A stretch of 40,602 nt of DNA from an uncultured Collinsella sp. (GTDB taxonomy: Bacteria; Actinomycetota; Coriobacteriia; Coriobacteriales; Coriobacteriaceae): positions 1 through 40,602 of the forward strand of contig UQLI01000020.1 of the NCBI GenBank assembly GCA_900541715.1. Direction: 5' to 3'. Each line of letters begins with the position of its first letter. Within the stretch, counting starts at the first letter, position 1. This document shows, piece after piece, positions 24,297 to 30,794 of this stretch. Below the pieces are notes generated by a model. That model had not been told where the DNA came from, made no database searches, and worked only from the letters and a program-made list of their open reading frames with translations. The position numbers were made by a program, and so were the translations under genes.

Positions 24297-25191
24297 CTTG
24301 GCCTCCTTGATCAAACTGAATCATTTCGCCAAGAATACGAGAGAGCTCTTCCTCGTCTTTAAACTCAATCTCAATCTTATTCTTTCCACACGAGCTCTTC
24401 ACACGCACGTTGGTATTAAAAACCTGACGAAGCATGCGGGCAGCCTTTTTAAAAGACTGAGGCGTTGCAGGCCTCGGCGTCTTAGGTGTCTCTCCGGCAG
24501 AAAACAACGGAGCAAGATTTTCTGTCGCTCTTACGGAAAGGCCCTCTGTAACAACTTTCTCTGCAAGTCGAATACGCGCGTCCTCATAGGGAACTGCAAG
24601 AATCGCACGTGCATGACCAGCAGTAAGTTTGCCCTCAAAAATCATCTGCTGTACGACTTCGGGAAGATCTAGCAAACGAAGTGAATTTGTAATTGCGGAA
24701 CGAGACTTACTGACAGCCTTTGATAACGCCTCCTGCGTCATCCCACTGGCATCAATGAGCTGACGATAACCCTTCGCCTCTTCGACGGGATTCAAATCAG
24801 AACGCTGAAGATTCTCGATAAGTGCAAGAGCGAGCATCTCCTCATCATTTACCTCTTTAATGATGACTGGCAATTCTTCAAGGCCAGCAAGCTTTGACGC
24901 CTGGAAACGACGCTCACCAGCGATGATCTCATAGCCGTTTCCATGCTTGCGAACCAAAAGCGGCTGCAAAACGCCATGTTCTTGGATTGACTCGCTCAAC
25001 TCGCGAAGTTCAGTTTCGTTAAAGTGAATTCGCGGCTGATTAGGGTTGGGAACGATATCCTCAATAGGTAGTTTTGTTTCAGATGCGGCATTTGAAGCCG
25101 ATGCAGCCGAACCGCCGGTCTCATACTCGGCCTCTGAGACCAAAGCATTGAGTCCACGTCCTAATCCGCCACGTTTCTTTACACTAGGCAC
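24286..25191 (-). CDS. parB: chromosome-partitioning protein ParB (Spo0J)
   Basis: A CTP-dependent DNA clamp that loads at parS and spreads to organise the origin for segregation. It has 301 residues. The short N-terminal tail GLGRGLNALV is the usual ParA-contacting region. The clamp domain holds NPNQPR and GERRFQASK. ALIENLQRSDLNPVEEAKGY and the helix-turn-helix AVSKSRSAITNSLRLL bind parS, and the C-terminal part dimerises. It starts at a GTG inside the end of parA (overlap eight bases), with GAGGTG upstream. Three perfect parS sites lie just upstream of parA. Confidence 0.96.
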   Translation of the reverse strand: MPSVKKRGGLGRGLNALVSEAEYETGGSAASASNAASETKLPIEDIVPNPNQPRIHFNETELRELSESIQEHGVLQPLLVRKHGNGYEIIAGERRFQASKLAGLEELPVIIKEVNDEEMLALALIENLQRSDLNPVEEAKGYRQLIDASGMTQEALSKAVSKSRSAITNSLRLLDLPEVVQQMIFEGKLTAGHARAILAVPYEDARIRLAEKVVTEGLSVRATENLAPLFSAGETPKTPRPATPQSFKKAARMLRQVFNTNVRVKSSCGKNKIEIEFKDEEELSRILGEMIQFDQGGQDEE

Positions 25192-25984
25192 GCTTGATCA
25201 CCTCTTTTGCAAGGTTCATATATGCTTTTGCACCCTTATTTTGAGGTGCATAGGTAATTACCGGTTCTCCAAAAGACGGAGCTTCGGAGATTTTAACCGT
25301 ACGGGGGATTAGCGTCTTAAACGCCCTATCACCAAAGTACGATTGAACCTCCTCAACAACCTGATTCGATAGTGAAGTACGCGAGTCATACATGGTCATA
25401 AGCACACCATAGGTGTCTAAACCCTTGTTCAGCCGTGATTTGACCATCTTCATTGACTCAAGCAGCTTCGTAACGCCCTCGAGTGCGTAATATTCGCACT
25501 GGATTGGAATCAAAACGCTGTCTGCTGCGGTCAAAGCGTTGATAGTAAGCAGGCCGAGCGAAGGAGGACAGTCAATGAAAATAAAGTCAAACTCGTCCTG
25601 AATCGGCTCAAGCAAATCTTTAAGGCGGGTTTCACGAGCAATTGCGCTTACGAGCTCAATTTCCGCGCCTGCAAGTTGAATTGTAGCCGGAATAACGAAT
25701 ACCTTTTTACAATTTGTATCAAGAACAAGCGATTCTGCCGGCACATCATTCAACAATGCATCATAGATGCAGTGATCAAGGTCTTCTTTTTCAATTCCGA
25801 ATCCACTGGTGCTGTTTCCCTGCGGATCAAAATCGACTATCAGTGTCTTACGACCCTGCTCACCCAGTGCTGCTGCAAGGTTTACAGCCGTCGTTGACTT
25901 ACCGACGCCGCCTTTTTGATTGATGATTGCAATGATACGCGTGTCTTTTGCGCTCTTAGAACGCTTAACGTCGCGAAATCCCAC
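25184..25984 (-). CDS. parA: chromosome-partitioning ATPase ParA (Soj)
   Basis: A Walker-type ATPase of 266 residues that moves ParB-bound origins and may influence DnaA. The deviant Walker A box reads NQKGGVGKSTT (two Lys residues). The A' box is DFDPQGN and Walker B is FDFIFIDCPPSLG. It starts at a GTG with AGGAGG four bases upstream. It overlaps parB by eight bases. The 134-bp gap to rsmG is taken up by three parS sites, so ParB binding here could also control parAB expression. Confidence 0.97.
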   Translation of the reverse strand: MGFRDVKRSKSAKDTRIIAIINQKGGVGKSTTAVNLAAALGEQGRKTLIVDFDPQGNSTSGFGIEKEDLDHCIYDALLNDVPAESLVLDTNCKKVFVIPATIQLAGAEIELVSAIARETRLKDLLEPIQDEFDFIFIDCPPSLGLLTINALTAADSVLIPIQCEYYALEGVTKLLESMKMVKSRLNKGLDTYGVLMTMYDSRTSLSNQVVEEVQSYFGDRAFKTLIPRTVKISEAPSFGEPVITYAPQNKGAKAYMNLAKEVIKRA

Positions 25985-26023
25985 GGTCCCTCCTGGTGTG
26001 TATTAAAGCTGTCAAACGGAGGA

Positions 26024-26039
26024 TGTTTCACGTGAAACA
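26024..26039. promoter_or_regulatory. parS site 1
   Basis: TGTTTCACGTGAAACA is a perfect 16-bp palindrome identical to the general bacterial parS consensus, 40 bases upstream of the parA start. Confidence 0.96.
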
Positions 26040-26062
26040 TTCCGAATCGATATCAACCGCTA

Positions 26063-26078
26063 TGTTTCACGTGAAACA
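26063..26078. promoter_or_regulatory. parS site 2
   Basis: A perfect parS copy exactly 39 bases from site 1. Confidence 0.96.
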
Positions 26079-26101
26079 CTGCAAGTTGTTAGTATCCATT
26101 A

Positions 26102-26117
26102 TGTTTCACGTGAAACA
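26102..26117. promoter_or_regulatory. parS site 3
   Basis: A perfect parS copy exactly 39 bases from site 2 and one base away from the rsmG stop codon. Confidence 0.96.
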
Positions 26118-26118
26118 T

Positions 26119-26856
26119 CTAGGCAAGCGGATTCTTCTTTGCCACGCCATTTGCACGAGGCAATGAGACGGATGCTGGATGACTCTTCTTAAGAACAATG
26201 AACTCCCTGTGACCCAAGCCTTCAGGCAAATCAATTGCGTCATTCAGAAGCAAAGTGAAGCCGCAAATCTTAGCTGCTGACATGCCGGAAGCAAGCTCCT
26301 CATCCGAAGGATTGCCCTTGGTTATAACAAATAGCCCTCCATCCTTCAGATACGGAGCCGCATACTCAACAAGAATCGGTAAAGGGGCCAGTGCGCGGGC
26401 GGTTACGACAGAGAACTGCTTCTTATGGCTTCGAGCATATTCTTCAAGACGATCATGGACCGCATGAGCATGTTTCAATCCAAGAGCATGGACAAAGGAA
26501 TTGACTGCATCAACCTTCTTGCCAACAGAGTCAATATAAGTTGCTTTACGATGCGTGGTTATGGTTAATGGAATACCAGGGAAGCCCGCACCTGTTCCCA
26601 TATCGAGCAAAGCTCCCTCAGGAGCCTTATTGATATAAGGGAGCAAAACAAGTGAGTCAAGGATATGAAGTACTGCAGCATCTTCTACGTTAAGAATACG
26701 GGTGAGATTGGTTGTCTTATTTATTTCCAGAACCAAATCCAAATGCTGAATACATTTCCTCAGCTCAACATCAGTTACGCTCAAGGAATACTCTTTGCAA
26801 TAGGAAGTTAGACGACACAACATCTCGTCAGCCTGCTGATCAGTAAGTATTAACAA
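26119..26856 (-). CDS. rsmG: 16S rRNA G527-N7 methyltransferase
   Basis: The product methylates N7 of G527 in 16S rRNA (the gidB family). The SAM-binding motif is DMGTGAGFPGIPL, preceded by NLTRI and HILDSL and followed by VTARALAPL. With the start chosen here it has 245 residues. The TTG at 26856 has AAGGAG six bases upstream. A longer frame from 26904 would run into the terminator of the preceding operon (26908-26934) and lacks a ribosome binding site. The gene is followed by three parS sites and parAB, the usual neighbourhood of gidB genes near the origin. Confidence 0.95.
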   Translation of the reverse strand: MLILTDQQADEMLCRLTSYCKEYSLSVTDVELRKCIQHLDLVLEINKTTNLTRILNVEDAAVLHILDSLVLLPYINKAPEGALLDMGTGAGFPGIPLTITTHRKATYIDSVGKKVDAVNSFVHALGLKHAHAVHDRLEEYARSHKKQFSVVTARALAPLPILVEYAAPYLKDGGLFVITKGNPSDEELASGMSAAKICGFTLLLNDAIDLPEGLGHREFIVLKKSHPASVSLPRANGVAKKNPLA

Positions 26857-26907
26857 CGAAAGCTCCTTTCTGACAAAAATCAGTGTATCGAGAACTTTTG
26901 ACAAAAA

Positions 26908-26934
26908 AAGGGGACGTGGAAACCACGTCCCCTT
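26908..26934 (-). terminator. terminator of the rpmH-jag operon
   Basis: A 12-bp perfect stem (AAGGGGACGTGG with CCACGTCCCCTT) and a three-base loop, followed on the minus strand by a run of T. It separates jag from rsmG. Confidence 0.92.
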
Positions 26935-26952
26935 AGCATAAGCTCGAGTAGA

Positions 26953-27522
26953 TTATCGAGCAACAATCACTACATGGCGATCAGGGTCAGAACCCTCAGA
27001 ATGAGTATCGACCGCATCATTGCCACGAAGTGCAATGTGAACCAGTCGGCGCTCGTAGGCATTCATGGGCGGAAGCGAAACACTCTTGTGAGTGCGGATG
27101 GCGCGCTCGGCAGCAGAATGAGCCATGGAGGCAACCTTGTCCTGACGGCGGCTCTTGTATCCCTCGACGTCCACTACAACCGGATACCTAAAGCCAAGCT
27201 TGCGGCTCACCAACAAAGAGAACATAACCTGAAGGGCATCAAGGGTGCGACCATGACGGCCAATGAGAACAGCAAGATCGGGAGCCGTTACATCCAGAAT
27301 CAGCTCACCCTCGTCACCCTCATACTCATCGATAGGAGAGTTGGCGGCATCGAAGTGCGAAAGGATGGAACGCAGGATGGAAATCGCAACATCGGCAATG
27401 GTGTCGAGCTCCTCATCGGTCAGCTCTTCACCAGCCTTGTAGCGCTGTGCAATCTCGGGATAATCGCCCGCGACCTGCGGGGCAACCTCCTCAAGCATAT
27501 CCTCGATGATCTCTTCAGACAT
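26953..27522 (-). CDS. khpB: RNA-binding protein KhpB/Jag
   Basis: An RNA-binding protein of 189 residues. The acidic N-terminal region (1-70) lacks the usual Jag-N domain. A type II KH domain with the loop LIGRHGRTLDALQ occupies about 70-140, and an R3H domain with SLPPMNAYERRLVHIAL occupies about 140-189. KhpB works with KhpA in sRNA binding and cell-wall elongation in Firmicutes. Its place after yidC is conserved in many Gram-positive bacteria. The ATG at 27522 has GGAG six bases upstream. A strong terminator follows. Confidence 0.94.
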   Translation of the reverse strand: MSEEIIEDMLEEVAPQVAGDYPEIAQRYKAGEELTDEELDTIADVAISILRSILSHFDAANSPIDEYEGDEGELILDVTAPDLAVLIGRHGRTLDALQVMFSLLVSRKLGFRYPVVVDVEGYKSRRQDKVASMAHSAAERAIRTHKSVSLPPMNAYERRLVHIALRGNDAVDTHSEGSDPDRHVVIVAR

Positions 27523-27536
27523 AACGTACTCCAAAA

Positions 27537-27549
27537 GTTAGGTACCTAA
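27537..27549. repeat. palindrome GTTAGGTACCTAA, copy 2
   Basis: Identical to the 13 bases at 24033-24045. It lies between the yidC stop and the jag start. Confidence 0.6.
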
Positions 27550-27566
27550 ATAAGATTGATATCCCA

Positions 27567-28337
27567 CTACTTCTTCTTGTGCGGGCGCGGCTTCTTCTCT
27601 CGACGAGTGACCTCAACCTGCAGCGGCGCGTTCTTAAGACGCTCCTCCTCATCGGCCTTGGCCTTCTCGATAACCTTCTGCGTCACAAAAATCTGCTGGA
27701 TAACCTGCCAAGCAGACGAGACGTCGTAGTACAGCAGAACACCAACGGGAAGGCTCCAGCCCATCCAAAGCATCATGACCGTCATGACAACAGCCATCAT
27801 ACGCATGCTCTGAGCCTGCTGGCCGGTCTGGTTGCGCGACATATAGAGCTGCGGAATCAGGGTCAGGACGGCGAACAGAATCAGGCAGACCAGCGCAGGC
27901 AGCGCAACCATTAAGCCATCGGCAAAGGAAGCGCTCGGCGTGGTGGTCAGGTCGGGCAGGATGTTGAAGAACGAGAACGTGCCGTCGTTAAAGTACTGCG
28001 GCAGGTTGCGCAGCAACGTAAACAGGGCGAACAGGACAGGCATCTGGATCAACAGCGGCAAACAACCAGCCATCGGGTTGAACTTGTTCTCGCTGTAGAA
28101 CTTCTGCATCTCCTCGGCCTGGCGCTGAGGATCGTCGGCATAGCGCTCCTGAATCTCGAGCATCTTGGGCTGCAGCACCTGCATGCGAGCCGTCGACTTG
28201 GTCGACTTGAGCATAAGCGGCGTCAGCAGCAGACGGATGATGACCACCAGGATGATGATGGACAGGCCCCAGTCGACCGCAAAGGTCTGGATGAGCTTGA
28301 GCAGCTCGAAAAGGATGTTAACGATCCAATCCCACAT
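27567..28337 (-). CDS. yidC: membrane protein insertase YidC
   Basis: A membrane insertase of 256 residues in the short Gram-positive form without a large outer domain. The core segments are visible: IIRLLLTPLMLKST, where the conserved Arg lies in the groove, FNPMAGCLPLLIQMPVLFAL, and a C-terminal helix near GWSLPVGVLLYYDVSS. The C-terminal tail is strongly basic (RREKKPRPHKKK) and may contact ribosomes. GGAGG lies upstream of the ATG. It follows yidD and precedes jag in one operon. Confidence 0.96.
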   Translation of the reverse strand: MWDWIVNILFELLKLIQTFAVDWGLSIIILVVIIRLLLTPLMLKSTKSTARMQVLQPKMLEIQERYADDPQRQAEEMQKFYSENKFNPMAGCLPLLIQMPVLFALFTLLRNLPQYFNDGTFSFFNILPDLTTTPSASFADGLMVALPALVCLILFAVLTLIPQLYMSRNQTGQQAQSMRMMAVVMTVMMLWMGWSLPVGVLLYYDVSSAWQVIQQIFVTQKVIEKAKADEEERLKNAPLQVEVTRREKKPRPHKKK

Positions 28338-28366
28338 GTAAGTTTTCCTCCGATAGCGAGTGCCCG

Positions 28367-28591
28367 CTAGGGCACAGGGTCATAACCGCCGACGTGCAGG
28401 GGATTGCAGCGAGCGATGCGCCTCACGGCAAGCCAGCAGCCTCTCAAAACACCGTGCTTCTCAATCGCCTGGATGGCGTATTGCGAGCACGTTGGGTAAT
28501 AAATGCAGGCGTCAGGCAATAAGGGCGAAATAACCTGTTGATATATGCGAATAGGAGCGATGGCAACACGTCGCAAAACGTGATTGCTCAT
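28367..28591 (-). CDS. yidD: membrane protein insertion efficiency factor
   Basis: A 74-residue membrane-associated protein that helps YidC-dependent insertion. The family signature CIYYPTCSQYAIQAIEKHG is complete, followed by CNPLHVGGYDPVP. Its ATG overlaps the rnpA stop by four bases (ATGA), which indicates coupled translation. Confidence 0.96.
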   Translation of the reverse strand: MSNHVLRRVAIAPIRIYQQVISPLLPDACIYYPTCSQYAIQAIEKHGVLRGCWLAVRRIARCNPLHVGGYDPVP

Positions 28592-28926
28592 CGCTCCTCC
28601 CCGGCAACGCCGGCGCGCTTCATAAGCGAACGCAACGCCTTGTCCATCTCCTGCGGCGAGGAAACCCTAGTCTTGGGAGTTGCAAACAAGATGATGTCAT
28701 AACCCGCAACGGGAAATCCGCAGCTGCGGGCGGCCTCGCGCATCACACGCTTAGATCGGTTGCGCACGACGGCACAACCGAGTCGCTTAGCACCAACGAA
28801 GGCGACCCTTCCGGAGTCGCCTTCGCCAACCGATTCACATATGGTCATTCGTATCAGAGGGTGATTGAAACGACGCCCCTGACTGAACACATGCTCGAAA
28901 TCTTGCCGAGACTTAATAGTCTTCAT
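28588..28926 (-). CDS. rnpA: ribonuclease P protein component
   Basis: The protein subunit of RNase P, 112 residues, which supports 5' maturation of tRNAs by the catalytic RNA. The RNR-type basic signature is VVRNRSKRVMREAAR, and the N-terminal SRQDFEHVFSQGRR is typical. No good ribosome binding site precedes the ATG, so translation may depend on that of rpmH 20 bases upstream. The usual rpmH-rnpA-yidD-yidC-jag order is preserved. Confidence 0.96.
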   Translation of the reverse strand: MKTIKSRQDFEHVFSQGRRFNHPLIRMTICESVGEGDSGRVAFVGAKRLGCAVVRNRSKRVMREAARSCGFPVAGYDIILFATPKTRVSSPQEMDKALRSLMKRAGVAGEER

Positions 28927-28946
28927 GCGAGATGTGTGTATCGCTG

Positions 28947-29081
28947 CTAGACAGTGAGACGCTTGCGGCCCTTGGCGCGACGACGGGCGAGCACGGCACG
29001 ACCACCCTTAGTGGCCATACGGGCACGGAAGCCATGGGTCTTGGCACGCTTACGCTTATTAGGCTGATACGTACGCTTCAT
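28947..29081 (-). CDS. rpmH: 50S ribosomal protein L34
   Basis: A 44-residue, very basic ribosomal protein beginning MKRTYQPNKRKRAKTHGFRA, which is the family signature. AGGAGG lies eight bases before the ATG at 29081. The longer open frame to 29141 does not belong to it. It is the first gene of the leftward operon and marks the left border of the origin. Confidence 0.98.
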   Translation of the reverse strand: MKRTYQPNKRKRAKTHGFRARMATKGGRAVLARRRAKGRKRLTV

Positions 29082-29153
29082 CTTAAGTTCCTCCTGCTGC
29101 ATTTCGAGTGTCCGCGGGGACGCGGACGCAGATATAGACACGTGAGCTTGAAG

Positions 29154-29183
29154 ATTGTAGGGAAATCAATGTTCAAATGTCAA
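29154..29183 (-). promoter_or_regulatory. rpmH operon promoter
   Basis: On the minus strand a perfect TTGACA (29178-29183) and TACAAT (29154-29159) are separated by 18 bases, about 70 bases upstream of the L34 start. Confidence 0.8.
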
Positions 29184-29381
29184 GAAATCAAAGGTAAAAG
29201 GTTGCGCAGTTCACACGGTTCCCCCATAAGCCAAGCTCGATTTAGCGGTGCATGACAACTTTTCACGATATTTCATCGAGTTTTCAACAGGTCATGTTGG
29301 CAATGTTGAGAACTTTTCGCCCGTTTTCCAAAGTTTTCAACAGGTTTTGAAAAGTTGTCGAAAGATGAGAAACATTGCGCG
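29184..29381. other. probable left part of oriC with DnaA-box-like sites
   Basis: The gap between the rpmH promoter and the rightward ATPase gene holds a cluster of 9-mers related to DnaA boxes: TTTTCAACA at 29281-29289 and 29334-29342 on the plus strand, and TTGCCAACA (29295-29303) and TTCTCAACA (29304-29312) on the minus strand. A further TTTTCACGA lies at 29270. The AAAAGTTGTC / GACAACTTTT motif occurs in both orientations (29351 and 29264). Genes on both sides run away from here. Confidence 0.6.
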
Positions 29382-29426
29382 GTGAGCTACTATTTGTTCG
29401 AAACCTTTTGGAAGATTGCGAGTGGC

Positions 29427-30779
29427 ATGTCTGACGACTTTTACACCATGGTCGATTCCGGAGACCCGGCACCCGACAACGAGCACATCACCGGCATGCG
29501 CGAAGAGCGTGAGGAAGGCGAGCAGACAACCACGCAGGCGCCAAAAGCCATGTACGCCGCGCGCATCGCCGTCTATGACGACATGCTGTCGACACCGCGG
29601 GTGATCGTCATTGATCCGCAAGATGTCCGCACGTATTTGGAAGAGACGACCAACACCGTCTACCAGTGCATGAAAGAACAAGGTGGCCATATCTCGCTCA
29701 TGGTCATCCGCGAGATTGTCGAAAACTTTATCCACGCGCACTTTGCCGAGCCCATCATCTCGATTCTGGACGGCGGAGACACCATCCGCTTTGCTGACCA
29801 AGGACCCGGCATCGACGACAAGGAACGCGCTTTCGACTTTGGCGTTACCAGCGCAAACAGCAAGATGAAGCGCTATATCCGTGGAACCGGAGCAGGGTTT
29901 CCCATGGTGCAGGAGTATTTGGAAAACGCCGGCGGTGCCGTATCCATCGAGGACAACATGGGCAACGGCACCGTGGTTACGGTAAGCCTGAACCCTAAAC
30001 GCGTGCAGGAAATCGAGCGTGCCGGCGGACGCGGCGCTGCCGTGCGGCCCGAGACGGAACAGCCCACATATCCCCTGCCGGGAGCTTTTGCGCAGCACCC
30101 CGTGGCAACGCAGCAGATGCAGCCCCCCGTGGGACAGATGCAGCAGCCCGGAATGCTTCCCACACAAGAACCCCAGGCGGCATCTATGTCGATGCCGCCA
30201 AACATGCCAGAGGCCATGCCGCTGGCTGATCAGGATGCAGCAGCAATGCAGCAGGCGACGGGGGCGCCGGGTGGCCAGCAAATGGGCTATCAGCCGTACC
30301 AACAGGGATATCCATATCAGCAGATGCCGCCACTGGGGTATGGCCAGCAGTTCCCGCAGCAGTACCAGCAGGGATATCAGCAGCCGTACCAGCAGATGCC
30401 GCAGCAGCAGTACAGCCCTTGGGCCCAGCAGATGCCTCCGCAGCCTTACCAACAGTGGCCTCAAAGTTTTCAACAGCAAATGCCACCGATGCAGAGTTCT
30501 CAACAACCAGCAGCTCAAATGATGTATCCTAATGCAGTAAATCAGTATGCACAGCCACAACCGGACGTGTTCGTAAGCGATCGCGGCAACGCCGCGCTGG
30601 GCTATCTGGCGCAAAATCAAGCGTGCGGCGCAACCGATCTTGCGAGGGCGTTTGGAAACTCGGCCCCCACTTGGTCACGCACGCTCAATGACTTGGCGCA
30701 GGCCGGCTTGGTCATCAAGCATGGCCAGAAATACCATCTGACCGAACTCGGCGCCGCTCGCGTGCGAGCTCAGAGCTAA
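29427..30779 (+). CDS. GHKL-type ATPase with Gln/Pro/Tyr-rich linker and winged helix
   Basis: A protein encoded 15 bases before dnaA. Its first half is a histidine-kinase-type ATP-binding domain with N-box REIVENFIHAHF, G1 box DQGPGI and G2 box GTGAGFPMVQEYL, but it has no phospho-acceptor His domain and no membrane helix. The middle (nt about 30080-30560) is a prion-like linker rich in Gln, Pro, Met and Tyr (QQGYQQPYQQMPQ style). The end (nt about 30588-30776) looks like a winged helix (ATDLARAFGN, LAQAGLVIKHGQKY). The start is uncertain: ATG 29427 is used, but in-frame GTG 29382 or TTG 29355 would add 15 or 24 residues that look protein-like. Cotranscription with dnaA is probable. No named family is recognised beyond the ATPase fold. 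Confidence 0.85.
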   Translation: MSDDFYTMVDSGDPAPDNEHITGMREEREEGEQTTTQAPKAMYAARIAVYDDMLSTPRVIVIDPQDVRTYLEETTNTVYQCMKEQGGHISLMVIREIVENFIHAHFAEPIISILDGGDTIRFADQGPGIDDKERAFDFGVTSANSKMKRYIRGTGAGFPMVQEYLENAGGAVSIEDNMGNGTVVTVSLNPKRVQEIERAGGRGAAVRPETEQPTYPLPGAFAQHPVATQQMQPPVGQMQQPGMLPTQEPQAASMSMPPNMPEAMPLADQDAAAMQQATGAPGGQQMGYQPYQQGYPYQQMPPLGYGQQFPQQYQQGYQQPYQQMPQQQYSPWAQQMPPQPYQQWPQSFQQQMPPMQSSQQPAAQMMYPNAVNQYAQPQPDVFVSDRGNAALGYLAQNQACGATDLARAFGNSAPTWSRTLNDLAQAGLVIKHGQKYHLTELGAARVRAQS

Positions 30780-30794
30780 AGAACGGGAGAGACA

